Below, one piece after another: positions 44,031 to 56,168 of a DNA stretch of 64,000 nucleotides. Under the pieces are notes generated by a model. That model did not search any database. It was not told the origin of the DNA and was given only the letters and a program-made list of their open reading frames with translations. Source of the stretch: Podocnemis expansa (Eukaryota > Chordata > Testudines > Podocnemididae); the NCBI GenBank assembly GCA_007922195.1, contig ML682014.1:2047027-2111026 (forward strand), read 5' to 3'. Numbering within the stretch: the stretch's first letter is position 1; every line of letters begins with the position of its first letter. The translations under genes and the position numbers were made by a program.

Positions 44031-47000
44031 AACTGAGTTTAGATTAAGCCCTTATCTCACTAATTCTCCAAATTTGATCCTTTGCAATGGACTTCCTGGA
44101 CATTAGTGAGAATTATTGAAATACAAGTGCTAGAACATTTTGCTCATTCTTTTTTTTTTTTTTTTTTTTGAAGTATTCTGAACAGTATTTCTAGTCTCTT
44201 GGGACTCTTGATCAGTAGCTGTTGTCAAATTGTCCATACTTACTCATTCTTGTTGTAGCTTCCCTACAAGCTTGAAACCTTAATAATACTGGGGCACTAA
44301 ATCAGAATTAGATGAACCTGGTTTAAGCAGTACAATAAAACAAGCTTTTCTATGTCAACACTTGCTCTAGCACACTTTACTGGAATAAAAACTAGGAACT
44401 TTATCTAGAAATCAGCTTGAGAAAACAGATTTATCTGAGTTTGCTGTAAAATAGGTTTCCTTCAGTCTGAAATCACATCTGCCTGGAGGAAGCACAGGAA
44501 GTGCATCTCAACTAATTGCAAAGAGAAACAGAGAAAAATTGGTCCATTATAGATGAGGGAACTTTAGCATTTGATTAATACTGCAGCAGAAAAGAGGAAA
44601 GAAAATGTAACTATTACTTTCTTTGTGAGTTAGAATAATGTTGGGAAAAGAATCCCATGTGATGAAATTCCAGTTCCTACCCTATTCAGTGTAGAATTGT
44701 ACCTAAATCAGAAGCCTTCATGGACAGTGCACTACAGTATTATTGAGTCTATTTGTTGCAGTGCACTATTGGTGATCCAGCATCAAATACTAAACAAAAT
44801 GGCATCCAAGCATGTGGAATTTGTATGCCTCCAAACGATTGTGTTTACTTAGGCTGATGCTCTTTAAGGTCAGTTTGAATGCTGGCATACACAGCTGGGC
44901 CAAAACAAATACCCACCAACCCAGCTCAACCCTGTTAGACAACTGAGTCAGTCTTCATTGTAGCAATGGAGCAGCATATGACACAGGTCCAGGAGTTGAC
45001 AGCGAGGGGTCCATGGTTGGGATGGCTGCACTTATGTCATCATCACGTCACTGATACAGAGCAAGTACACAAGAACAATATCAGAAATGGCTTGGCTAAT
45101 GTCTACCATTTTAAGTGTTTGTCAAATGCACTCCCCCCATGTCCCCCTTTTTTCCCTATAAGGTTGAGTCCGTGTTTGCAAATAATGGGAAACTGTCAAG
45201 GAGAAACTGGGGTTAGAACAAGTGCTTCCACTGATATTTAACTAACTCCAAATCTGTTCAGATTATCTAAGTCAGTCCTTCAACAGTGTGCTTGGGAACG
45301 CAGGCTTTCATACCATTATTTTGTTTCCCTAAAGGTATGTTTTTAATGTTTTAATACATGGAAGAATAGGCCTGCCAAACTGTGCTTATGGCTTTTAAAC
45401 ACCAGCAATTTACAAACGCAGTGAAGCAGATAATAGGACAAATGATATTGAATTTGTAAACCCATGCTGATGACACTGCTGTTGTATAAAGCTTCCTAGA
45501 AGCAGGACTACTATATAAGCAAAATAGTGTTCACTCCTCCTCAGGTGGCCTACCAACCCAGTGTTGAGACCCCGGCTCTGCTCCTGATCACAGATCAGCT
45601 GGTTTAGAAGAGTACATTTTCATAATTGTAGCTATAGAGATGCAGGGGAGGGGGGAAATTTCATGAATAGCAAGGAGCATCTTACATGATGAACAAGAGA
45701 CCTCAAGTTCTGATTTAGAATCTAAATCTATTGATCCTTTACTAGGAGACAAAATTATGATAAAACAGAAGTAGAATTTCATGAAATGGACCCTTAGAAT
45801 AAGGCTTTACAGGTTATAGAGATGATTTACTTTGATACATGAGCATAATTCTTGGCTTGGCTAAGCACAATGAAGGCTAAAACCAGCATTGTTCCTTTAC
45901 TGTAAGAGAGACATCTGGAGAAATTTGCTATTGCAAACAATAATGTTGCGCCAGGCGGATCTGAATTACACATGTTGAAGCTATTGATTTTGACTTCAGT
46001 GTTGGGAACAGGGGAAAGTGATTTCTCTTTGTACCAGAAACTCTTCAGGAGGCTGTGATCAGGTTAGTATATAAACCAGAGTTCGGAAGCAAATCTAAAT
46101 CATTCTCAGTTTCATTCCTTTTGAATTAGTCCATCCTTTGAAACCTTGCGCTCTTTCTATGGTAATTCATTGCTGCTCTTCACAGTTCACATGCATTTTG
46201 CTGAATGAAAATTACCAAAGATTTTAGGCTGTCTAGTGGATTTTTTTTTTTAAAGTCTCTCCTCAATAAGCCCAAAGTTTCCCAAATAAATATGAAAGAG
46301 ACTCTCAGGAATAAAAATTCTCTAAAGAATAAAAGTTTCATTGAATGTCAAATTGGCACTCTTCTTTCATCTGGAAAGTTAGCACAAGAGCAATTAATAC
46401 CTCATAGAGTAAATATTTCTGTAAAGTATAATCATTCAACAGCAACCATCACTGAACAGGATAGAGAGACAGGTTATCATCATAAATCACTGAGTCTGAT
46501 TTTTCAAGGAGATTTGATTACCTTTTACCCAGACCCCACTTCAGCCCTCTTGAAACACATACCACACCAAATTATATTTGCAGTTAGATAAGTGCACAGC
46601 TGAGGCCAGTGGGACTAGTGCAAACATAGCTGAGGGTAAAAAGTGACCCACAGATTTTCAGTCAATAACAGCTGAAAGGGAGGGGTTCAGTATTCCCTTT
46701 CTTTATCCAGCCAAATGACATGCAAAGTGAAGAAGCTATTCTCACATTAAGAAACTACAGAAACTGACTTTTTTTGTTTCCATACAAAGCCATGGTATAG
46801 GAGATGTTTAAAGCATATCTCATGATGGAGAACTAATTTATAATCTATTTTCTCTGCATATGAACTTTACTGTCTAGTGTGAATTTTGAGCAGGTCCAGT
46901 CTCTGGAGTAGGACCCAGGCTGATCTCATTTAAAATGAGAGAGTACAATGAAGAATGAACAACAATAGAAGGATGCAAAAATTGGGATCCACCTGTCACA

Positions 47001-48091
47001 CAGGTAAAATAATGGCCAGCCACAAAATCTGGATTTGGATCCAGGTTGAAGTCCAAACCTCTCAATGTTTTATACCTAAGGGCTTGGCTAGTAGGATTTT
47101 TTCTAGTAGAATTTGACAGTATGCACACATCTCCTATATGGACAAATTCACCATCAGATACCACACTGTCTGAGACGACAGTGTCAGGGAAGCAAGGAGT
47201 CTTGTCAACCACTCAGTTTTTGCCTCCCTCAGCTTATGCAAGATATTGATGCAGAACATGATGTTTGGAAACTGCACATGCTAAGTGACCATGAAGGTCT
47301 AGCCTAGCCAAAGGACTAAAGGAGATTTATGCAGTGCTAGAGAGAGATTGTACAGGCTGGCAGAAAGATCTGGATGCACAAGAATGTTGCATAACTACCA
47401 ACTGCCAGTGCCCACCTGTCTGTCTCTGTCTGCTTATCAGTGTGCCAATACTTTCACATACCATCCAGAGTAAGGTCCTCTCACCTGCCAGAGTGTCCAT
47501 GTATTACAGAGCACAAGGAACACTCCCATGATCTGAGCTCTATTCCTCTGCTCAGGCCTGTTTGAGAAGTGAATGAAGGCAAGGACCAGAACAGTACCAC
47601 AAACTAGCTGAGCAAGTAGAGGCCAGGAATAGATGGTGGGGTATTACAGCAGGAGAAGGGAAGTAAATATTCCAAAGATGGGATAGCCTTGGTTTATGTG
47701 GGCAGCTCGGCAGGTCTGTCAATGCAGCCCTACTGCTATTTCTGCTGTGCGAGGACTAAGCCTTCTCCTTCTGCCGTTTTCTGACAACACATGTAGTGTC
47801 CGTGCTATGACAAATGTTCCTCATGTCTGTCGTAATTGTGAATGTAGTTTCACTCCCTCCCTCCATCCCTCTCCAAATGAGTGCTGATATCATCTTGGAA
47901 TTAAACAAGAGGCCAGTGGGGAAGAGGCAAATGTAACCAGGCAATTAACCTAACAGGGACTCATGCTACAGCAATAATACATGCACCGGGATCAAAAGAG
48001 CTGGCAGAGATGAGATGAGAAAGCACATGCAGAATTTCACACACAGGAGCTCCAGCAGCAGATACAGACTTAAAAAAAAGATTCCTTCCCA

Positions 48092-48920
48092 CCCGCATGG
48101 GGGGGATTTCAGTGGCAATCAAAGGGAGATGTGCAAATTACTTAAAATGACTTCCAAAGGGGTAGCCGTGTTAGTCTACTTCAGCAAAACAAGCAAGGAT
48201 TGTGTGGCACTTAAAGACTAACAAATTTATTTATCTCATGAGCTTCCATGGGAGAAAATCGCACTTTGTCAGACGCTTTGAAGATAGGGGAGTTTACAGA
48301 ATGGGAGGAAAATAAATGCAGGGAAGTGTAAATCATGGGATCAGGTCACACTATAACAGGAAATCAAAGCCTTTATTAAGATTCAAACACTGGGAAACAG
48401 CACATAGAGGAAGGCGAGGTCCAATCACCTGCTGTAATGGGACAAGAATCCATAGTCACAATTTAATCCTCATTTTACACAATCAAATCTACATATCTAT
48501 TACAATTCTGCTGAACTGATATGCAGATTCAATTGTGTGAAAGCAGGATTAAATCATGACTATGGATTCTTGTCCCATTACAACAGGTGATTTGACCTCA
48601 CCTTCCTCTATGTCATTTCCCAGTGTTTGAATCTTAAACAACTGCTTTGATTTGCTTTTACAATGTGACCTGATCCCATGATTTACACTTCCTTGCATGT
48701 ATTTTCTTCACATTCTGTAAGATCCCGCTTCTTCAAAGTATCTGACAAAGTGGGATTTTTCTCCCACGAAAGCTTGTGCAATAAATAAATTTGTTAGCAT
48801 TTAAGTGCCACAGACTCCTTGCTTGTTTTGCTGAACTAGACTAATACGACTGCCCCTTCAGAAATTATTTTAAATAATTTGCATATTTCCCTTTGACTGC
48901 CACTGAAATCCCCTCATGGT
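48092..48920. repeat. Large palindrome built on Penelope-like tails
   Basis: The left arm (about 48092-48476) is the reverse complement of the right arm (about 48543-48920) at roughly 85-90 percent by eye, with a 66-base spacer. Within the arms, 48157-48475 and 48543-48862 are PLE tails, 3' ends outward. The inverted match continues past the tail into flanking sequence: GGGGGGATTTCAGTGGCAAT with CAAAGGGAGATGTGCAAATT on the left, and the complement of GGGATTTCAGTGGCAGTC with AAAGGGAAATATGCAAATT on the right. Confidence 0.82.
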
Positions 48921-48988
48921 GTAGACCAGGGATCAGTCATGAATGGAGCACAGGTCTCCTGCCTGCCAGCATCCTGCTCTATCCACTA

Positions 48989-49410
48989 GGGCTAAGTCTG
49001 CACTGCCAAATTAGTCTGGACTAATTTAGCCCTTGGCTACACTAAGCTTTGCCTAGTCCAAACTAAGAAATGTCTTACTTTAGACTAGGCAAAGCTTAAT
49101 CCAAACTAATAAGTACCCCTGGTTAGTTCAGACTTCCATGCTTAGTTTGAAATTTACTTCAAACTAAGCATGGGCAAGACACAAACTAAGGCTTAATTCA
49201 AACTTAAAAAGTTCAAACTAAGCCATTAGTTCAAACTAGCCGTACATTCTAGTTTGAACTAAAACATTAGTTAAAACTAGAACATGCAGCCAGTTTGAAC
49301 TAAAAAGCCGTGGTTAGTTCAAACTAGCCTGAGGTTAGTTCGGACTAGCCTTGAACTTCTTTAGTTTGGACTAGCAAGTCCGAACTAAAATTGCGCATGT
49401 AGACAAGGCC
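48989..49410. mobile_element. MITE with AGTTTGAACT-type palindromes
   Basis: The left side GGCTAAGTCTGCACTG and the right side CATGTAGACAAGGCC resemble the family ends. The interior repeats words such as TAGTTCAAACTAG, AGTTTGAACTAA and CTTAGTTTGAAAT in both orientations. A second terminus-like word, TTGGCTACACTAAGC at 49033, suggests nesting or an internal duplication. Confidence 0.6.
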
Positions 49411-50408
49411 TGGAAGACCATAGTTGTCTGGTACAGGGTCCATGCATAGTGCTAGCTTTCCACTTTGATGACCCTTCTCCTACTATTCCTTGTAAGTGTA
49501 CTCACTTATTTTCTTTCCTTCCCCCTCCCTGAAAACATGATGCAGAGACACAGAATGAATTATGACTTCAGGGATGCTGTGCCAATGGTATATTCTAATA
49601 AGAGGATTGTGCACATTCCAATATGTTTACTGATTTCTTTTTCTACTCATTGTGTAAAATCAATCTTGCTTATTGTCATCTTCTGACACTATGCATAGCA
49701 GTTTGGTTTTCTACACCAGAGAAAATACTAAACATGGAATTTAAAAGATTAATGACACTTCTAGTATCTAAGCCAGGCCATATTGCATTTTATTAGGAAA
49801 AGAAGTCCAGCCAAATGTGCAAACACTCGATAACTGTACTTTTATGGTAGCTGGCATTTGCCCCCGCTCATTTAGACTCTCTCAGTGAAGTTCTCTCTGA
49901 CGAGCAAATTAAAATGGTTATTAAAGAATATCCTGATAAGCAAACAACTGTGTCCCACAATTAAATGAAGTCATTTCTTTTACTGTTCCATTCATTCCTC
50001 CTATAAATTATCTTGCTAATATTTTAAAACATGCAAAACCTCTTTATAAAAGGAATGGTTTTCTCTAGCATTGGGAGGCTTTCTGTTGAATTTCTTCTTA
50101 CAAATGACATGTGGAAGGATTTTCTTGCCTCAATTATAGCTTATGATAGCAAAATGATTGAACCATGGCATTTTTATCTCCATGCATTTTATTTTGGGTT
50201 TTTATCAATAAACACTTCATTTGCAACCTGTCCCTAATTATAACATTTAATATTAGCAGATAATTCATTATTTGCTCCTCAGACAGACACTGGTCATTGA
50301 TTAGAAAGTTTAATGTTAATAGAAGTAAAATGGACTCTTCAGCTGAAAATGACTCACTTATTTACTCCCCCTGCAAGAGAAGCCACAACTGTAGCTGTGT
50401 TTACTTAC

Positions 50409-50482
50409 CCAAAATTCCTAATGCAATGTAACCCAGAATGACAGTTATGAAGACTACACAGCACAAAACATCTGTACAGTGC
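50409..50482 (-). CDS. SLC44A5: SLC44A5-like window exon 1 (TM1)
   Basis: 74 bases. The acceptor ends in TCTAG and the donor is GGTAAGT. It reads HCTDVLCCVVF, then ITVILGYIALGIL. This is the conserved CTDVLCC entry into the first membrane helix. It ends one base into the codon for the Ala of AWVHGD, which the next exon completes. The N-terminal cytoplasmic exons were not found in 50483-64000. Confidence 0.88.
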
Positions 50483-50539
50483 CTAGAGACAAAAGGAAAC
50501 ATTTTAAAGAATTAGAGAGGTATCCAAAATAACTTTCTT

Positions 50540-50830
50540 TGGAAATGACTGATTCATACATTATATAGTCAGAAGCAACCATGGACATCACATGGTATAA
50601 CCTCCTGTATAACAAAGGCCACAGAACTTCCCTGAATTAATTTCTATTCGATAATCACCATATCTTTTAGTAAACCATCCAGTCGTGATTTAAAACTTTC
50701 CAGTCATTGAGAATCCACCAGTTTTAACAATGGTTATTTACTCTCACCTTTAAAAAGTTGTGCCTTATTTCTAAATTGCCCTTATTTAGCTGCCATTTGT
50801 CCTTCCTAAGCTTACCTTCACAAGCCTTTG
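50540..50830 (-). mobile_element. CR1 LINE 3' part, reversed fragment
   Basis: Blocks GGTATAACCTCCTGTATAAC, AAAGGCCACAGAACTTCC, ACCATCCAGTCGTGATTTAA and GAGAATCCACCAG follow the same order as the CR1 piece at 43575-44030. It begins 60 bases upstream of window exon 1. Confidence 0.65.
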
Positions 50831-50869
50831 CTTTTAAGGACTAACAAGCAATAATCACCCTAGAGGTAG

Positions 50870-52270
50870 GCTAAAGAGTGTTTCTAGCTAGAAAGAAAGA
50901 AAAGAATTGCCTTACCAAACTGAATGACCTCCAACTGGCCTAGGAGTCTAAACAACCAGACATGTGTGTAATCCTTCTGCCAGAGCAGGCTGGGAGAACA
51001 AGGGCTGGGTTCTATACCTAGGGGTTTCCCAATAATGTAGCACCACCAACTGGCTCGAACCCCCACCCAGATTTCTGGGAAATCCTGTACTATTCCCTGG
51101 GCACCTCAAAAGGGGTAAGTCTTCCCCACTCACAAGCACGAGTCTGAGTGTAGTAAACAGAACATTTAATAGTAGTAAAACAGAGTGCAAAAGGCCAAAT
51201 AACAGAAATCAGTGCTGATCTAGCAAATCAGTACAGAGCAAAATTCCCAACAACCACACCACATAACAGAACATTCAAAACCAGTACTGATCAGGGGAAT
51301 CAGCGCTAATTGGGCCTCCAACATGATCCCACATATCATAACAACAAAGGTAAACTCACTAGCAAAATCGGCACAGATCAGGCGAAATCAGTGCTAACCA
51401 GGCTAACCCCAAGGAAAATAGGGAGTGTCTTTCACACCAGCTGTCCACTGGCACCATCTACTGGCCACTCACTCCATCCAATAGCACCGTCCTTTGGTTC
51501 CACTCACTGATCACTCATGCTGCCCAGCTCACCTCTGGCCGCTCTCACCGTCCACTGGCTCTGCCCACTGGTCACTTATGCTGCCCAGCTCGCTGCTGGC
51601 TGCTCTCACCATCCGCTGGCTCCACCCGCTATCTGCTGGCTCCGCACACTGGTCACTCATGCCATCCAGCTCGCTGCTGCCTGCTCTCACCGTCCACTGG
51701 CTCTGCCCGCTGTCTCTGCCCACTAGTCACCCATGCCGCCCAGCTCACTGCTGGCCGCTCTCACTGTCCACTGGCTCCACCTACTGTCCGCCAGCTCTGC
51801 CCACCAGTCACTCAGGCTGCCCCAGCTCACCGCTGGCCACTCTCACTGTCCATTGGCTCCTGTATTTGCTGCTCCTCTTCAGTGATTTCAGCTCAGAGAG
51901 AGGGTTTTTTCTCTCTAGTAATATTTGCTCAGAGAGAGTTTGCTTCTCTCTCTAGTGATTCCAGCTCTTAACTTCAAGTAGCTGCAAACAGCTACCTCTA
52001 TTTAAATGACAAAGGCCTCAGAAGAAGTCTAGCCAGATCTATCATTAGACAGGGCAGGCAATAGGAGACAAGGCAGAGATAGCCTCAAACCCCTACCCAT
52101 CTTCACCTTCTTTCAGGCTGAAACACACAGTTGCCTCTCCTACAAGCCTCTTGTTAACTAAGAGTAGTTTTTACCCTTTAACTAATCCAGACAGATTTGA
52201 AACCAACAGAAAGTAGCAATTCACAAAAACACAGTATTTCATATTTCCCCTCAGTAGGATTACAGATATT
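50870..52270. repeat. Unclassified repeat block containing a minisatellite
   Basis: Less AT-rich than its flanks. A segment near 51145-51190 reads TAGTAAACAGAACATTTAAT, then AGTAGTAAAACAGAGTGC. The phrase AAATCAGTGCTGAT or CAGTACTGATCAGG recurs through 51205-51395. This is probably a retroelement part in reverse orientation, but the class is not established. Confidence 0.35.
51512..51860 (+). repeat. Minisatellite, about five units of 53-81 bp
   Basis: Unit starts are near 51512, 51571, 51651, 51726 and 51807. Each has TCACTCATGC-type start, CCCAGCTC.C.GCTGGCC, CTCTCACCGTCCACTGGCT and CTGCCC at matching offsets. Length varies because some units carry an extra CTGTCTGCTGGCTC-like piece. The 153-codon open frame across it is a by-product of the repeat. 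Confidence 0.85.
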
Positions 52271-52451
52271 GACAGATTTGTGATCAGATTAACCCCAAAT
52301 ACCATTACCCGCTATGCCCTGCACCCAGTATGCTAATACCTAATTGTGCTCTTTGTGTTCATGCTAATACAGGACCCATGCAGATTAGGTGCCCCCCCAG
52401 AAGCTGTTAGGCACAGCTTTTAAGCCTGCCTTACATATGAATTAAGGTTCC

Positions 52452-52520
52452 GACAGCTACCAGCTGCAGCTGGTGTAAATCAGCACAGCTCCACTGAAGG
52501 CAATGCTGGTGGATGCCACC
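52452..52520. repeat. Dispersed palindromic repeat, half copy
   Basis: Reads CCAGCTGCAGCTGGTGTAAA, then TCAGCACAGCTCCACTGAAG, matching the left arm and centre of the family at 18017-18098. Confidence 0.45.
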
Positions 52521-52838
52521 CTCAAAGTCAGTCTGTTTGAAAAGTGCAGGCTTAATTAGCTGTACTCTTTAAGATGTACACCTATCCATTCATCCATCTA
52601 TCTACAAAATTTTCTACTGCACCTTTTCAGGATACAATTACAAACCAACTCTGGTAAATTAAAACCATTTTTCCAAAGACAAGAAGAGGCACTAGTTCTC
52701 AATAAAAGGTGTATCCATGATGAGTTTCAAATATCATCTATTTTTGCCACAGTTTTTTAAAAATTGGATAAAGTGTGTGCGCGAGAGAGGGATGATTCAA
52801 CTTGAAAACACCAAAATAATTGGAGAGATCTTGCCAGA

Positions 52839-53065
52839 GTTTAAAGCAGAGTGTCTCAAACATGAAGCCAATGGGCTGCATACGGCCCCTAAAGCTATTT
52901 CCTGCAGCCTGCAATGACACTATTGTTAGCAATATCTGCAATACTGTTGTATGAAAAGGTTTCAATGGTGTGGCCCTCAGGCTAATGTAATACTCCTCAT
53001 GCAGCTCTGTACTAGTCCTCATGAGGCCCTCATGGTGATTTGAGTTTGAGACTCCTGATTTAAAG
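52839..53065. mobile_element. Nonautonomous hAT element with 8-bp target duplication
   Basis: The element is 52847-53057 (211 bp). It starts CAGAGTGTCTCAAAC and ends GTTTGAGACTCCTG. Flanks GTTTAAAG (52839-52846) and ATTTAAAG (53058-53065) match at 7 of 8 positions. It is a diverged relative of 1939-2126, sharing GGCC..AAAGCTATTTCCTGC in reverse orientation. Confidence 0.87.
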
Positions 53066-53240
53066 TCCCATCATTCAGATACAACCTGCATGACTGTTAC
53101 AATTAAGGAAGTCCAGAAATACTGTCAATGAAGATTAAGACGGGAGGATTTCACATAAGGATTAATAGCTCTTGGATTCTTTTGGCCCAAACAACCCCAT
53201 TAGAATGTGAAATTTGTGTGATATAAAGGATAGAGGACAT

Positions 53241-53531
53241 TTAGGCTATGTCTATACTCACGGTGGCATATTTGACGCTATCAGCCCAGCATTTCAGGAG
53301 CATTTAGCAGCAAGTCTGAACTCACTGCTTCACTCCTGGAAGTTAGTGTCGGAAGTCCTGGGGGCCAGGAGACATAGGGGAAAGGCAACTGTGAGGATTT
53401 GCAGTCAGCTTTCCCCAGTGTGTCCCGGTGGCTTAGGAAGTTGCCAGCATTTATGCAAGGCATTTTATGTGCCTTGCATAAATGCCAGTCGACTGCCACC
53501 GAGAAAGTCCCTCAGTGTAGACTAGGGCTTA
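53241..53531. mobile_element. MITE with TTA target duplication
   Basis: The element is 53244-53528 (285 bp). The left end is GGCTATGTCTATACT and the right end AGTGTAGACTAGGGC. TTA is present on both sides (53241-53243, 53529-53531). Near the right end is a hairpin with arms CATTTATGCAAGGCA and TGCCTTGCATAAATG. Confidence 0.75.
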
Positions 53532-54619
53532 GTTTGAAAGGAAGGATTGAAAAGTAGATCCAGATTCCAGTGACTGGGAAGGGGGACAAATGGAGAAAAG
53601 ATGACATAACTTTTAAACAACTGGAAAACTTTGAGACAAATTCCTTCCAGATGTGAACAAGGAGCAGAAAGAGAATGACCCATGTGTCTCTCCATAGAGA
53701 AACAATCTCAGATCAAGGGCTGGAGACTTCTAGTGAGGTGAAGAAGTTAAAGGTTCCTGGTCAGTGTGACAATGGGGATGTGTTGAGGCAATCTAATGAA
53801 GATGGGTTTGTTAAACTGAAAGAACTGAGGATAGAGCCCTTGCTATTCGTTATGCTTCTGTTCTCTGCAGTTGTCACAGATGAAGCTTTTCTCCAGTGCC
53901 CTGTAATGAGTGTCTGCCCAGCAGATAAATGACAGAGCATTTACAGTTCTGAGAAGAGCTTTAATCTGAAGATTTATATTATATTTGGGATCACAAGATG
54001 CCATTAATAAATAATGGATGGGAAAGAGTCACCTACTTCCTTTGCTTAACACCAGCAGAAGCGCTAACCCTTTTTAAATGTAAGGCTAACATCTGTTTCA
54101 CACTAATTCTGACACTTTACTCAAGCTCAATTTCTCACCCTATCAGAGGGGCTGTTAAATGGTGCAGTGTTTAATAAGATACGCCTCAGGTAAAAAGACT
54201 ACTGGAAGGAGAACTAGGACACTGGTATTTAGGATTATGCATGATCAAAGGCTATACCCATTTGTGTCAGCTCACCCCTTAAAGTTTTATAGTCACTCAA
54301 GTGCCAAACATTTCTACCACTTCACACCATTTTCTATTCTGAGTATGACACAGATTTTATTGTGCCTAGCACAACAGATCCTGGCCTCTCGGTGCTGCTA
54401 TAAAATAAATATTAAATAATTATAATAATTGCACAGAAACTATTTTGGGCGAGATTTAGAGAGTTTTAAAATAATTTATTGGAACTACTTCTTGCATTCT
54501 TCTGCCTGTCCAATCAGGTCTGTTAGTTACCAGAGGTGAAATCCTGGCTCCACTAAAGTCAGAGGAAGAAGTTCTGCTGACTTTGTGGGTACAGAATTTC
54601 ATCTTATAAATCCAAGGCT

Positions 54620-55070
54620 TGGATGTGACTGCCTACAAAGTAATATGGCCCACTGGTGACTATCAGTAGCAAAAATCCAGAATGACCAGAAAATGGACAC
54701 TAGATCGGGAGGGCACTGAGTTACCATAGAGAATTCTTTCCCAGGTATCTGCCTGGTAGATCTTGAAGCATGCTCAGAGTCAAAATGACCACCATATTTG
54801 GGAACAGGAAGGAATTTTCCTTCAGGTCAGGTTGGCAGAGACCATGGAGGGTTTTAGCCTACCTTTGAACCACAGGTCGCTTACCGTGCCTTTGTAACTT
54901 GAAATATTTAAATTGTGATTTGAGGAATTCAATAACTCAGTCAGATGTTAAGGATCTATTTCAGGAATGGGTAGGTGAGGTTTTGTGGCCTGCAACATAC
55001 AGAAGGTCAGACTTACATGATCACAATGGTCCCTTCTGACCTTAAAGTTCATGAATCTATGAGGATGAGA
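54620..55070 (+). mobile_element. CR1 LINE 3' untranslated end
   Basis: Blocks in order: GAGAATTCTTTCCCAGGTAT, CTGCCTGGTAGATCTTG, CATGCTCAGAGTC, GAACAGGAAGGAATTTTCC, GGCAGAGACCATGGAGG, AATGGGTAGGTGAGGTTTTG, GATCACAATGGTCCCTTCTG, and a tail ATGAATCTATGAGG. This is the reptile CR1 3' end as I know it, 5'-truncated. Confidence 0.82.
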
Positions 55071-56168
55071 AAAATTAAAACAAAAATATAAAACACCTAC
55101 AGAAATGACCTAAAATAACTCTTCTACCATACCACATTGTATCCTTAAAGTCACTCAGAGTTTTTGAAACTGGAGCAAATTGAATGCTGGGAAACACCCC
55201 TCCTCAAAAGGATTAATGTCCTATTTCAAAACTGACCTGGTTTTGTTTTGGAGCAGAAATGTTGATATTTAGGGGAAAATAGAAACATTCTGGTACTTAG
55301 TTGATTTTGCTGTTGTATTTGTACTCAAGACAAGGAAATTGTGAAGCTGCTCAGGCATGGAATATTAAAATAAATAACTAGAGAGCAAGGGACTAGGAGA
55401 CAGTCATGAGAGTGCCTGATAAATGTAATTTATCATAAGGATCTTGCGCTCTTTCACATGGTTACTGCAATGTGTTTATACTATATCTGTACGTACACAC
55501 AAAGATTAACAACAAACATATCCACCATCCTCACGAGACACATGATGCAAAAACTACAGAAAGAAAAATAAGTTTTTCACCTACAAACACTAAATCCAAA
55601 CCTTTTCCAAACCAGCAATGACTGCACAGACCACAGGCTACTGTAACAGACCATGATAATAAATATTGACCGTATTTCTAATGATTCTCTTTTCTCATGA
55701 ATAAAAATGCACTGGACATGAAAGTCATTGAAAGCATGATTGTATTTAAAATCTGCACTGTTCTTTCATCTTTTCACATTTCAGGTGCTCCACAGGATCA
55801 TGCCCCAATTTGGTTGTTAGCCTAACTATTCTACTTGACTGTTACTGTTTCTAAAGAAATAAATCATAGAGAAGGCCATCAGATTCATCTTAGCTAGGTG
55901 ATGTAATAATATAATTTCATTTGATAAATGCACATTTCGGGCTCCCTTACCAGATTTTATAGCCTACTATTGTCATTTTGTTTAGTTTATGGGTACTGCT
56001 TTGCTTTCTGCCACCTTTCAGAAATAGATTAGCTTACCAGCTTTCCTATTTTTTTTTTCTGTGGCTGTGCAAAGGAGAAAAAAAACACTTTGTTCCCATT
56101 TCTTCGTGGAGGTCGGTAAAGCACACAGGGTGTACTAGCAGAATACAGAAAAATAAATAATGATATAA

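Larger units (their letters stand above)
34315..50408. other. Intron 1-2, 16.1 kb
   Basis: The largest intron in the window. It holds a DIRS element (36304-42240), MITEs (35691-36163, 48989-49410), a CR1 piece (43575-44030) and a Penelope-tail palindrome (48092-48920). Simple repeats: AT/GT at 34325-34376, an A-run near 34537-34550 and a T-run at about 44150-44169. 34400-35690, 42245-43570, 44170-48090 and 49411-50408 show nothing I can assign. Confidence 0.6.
1507..50482 (-). other. SLC44A5: Choline transporter-like gene (SLC44 family, probable SLC44A5), 17 internal coding exons
   Basis: SLC44/CTL proteins are multi-pass membrane transporters for choline and related substrates. Seventeen exons were located by translating the minus strand and checking splice sites. 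Every junction keeps one frame, with no stop across 1775 coding bases. Family landmarks appear in order: CTDVLCC before TM1, VHGDPRKV, a Cys-rich extracellular loop with NKT, NKS, NQT and NVT sequons, the FEDYASSW segment before TM2, TM3, TM4, TM5, a second glycosylated loop (NQT, NLT, NTT, NVT), the very conserved [15 protein letters not shown] stretch after TM6, [12 protein letters not shown] (TM7), and the Cys-rich CCLKCCFWC segment. The long introns and the loop sequence fit SLC44A5 better than the compact SLC44A2/A4 genes. The paralogue call is from recall of the family; an alignment would settle it. Both ends of the gene fall outside the window. Confidence 0.85.

Noticed and set aside
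44966..45241. 91-codon frame as a small gene
   Set aside because: No start context, splice sites or similarity I recognise; length is within chance for this size of window.
48092..48920. CRISPR array or bacterial attachment site
   Set aside because: The repeats are a two-arm palindrome of retroelement tails in vertebrate DNA, not regularly spaced direct repeats.
51494..51955. 153-codon repetitive protein
   Set aside because: The frame is generated by a minisatellite with units of changing length and has no plausible start context.
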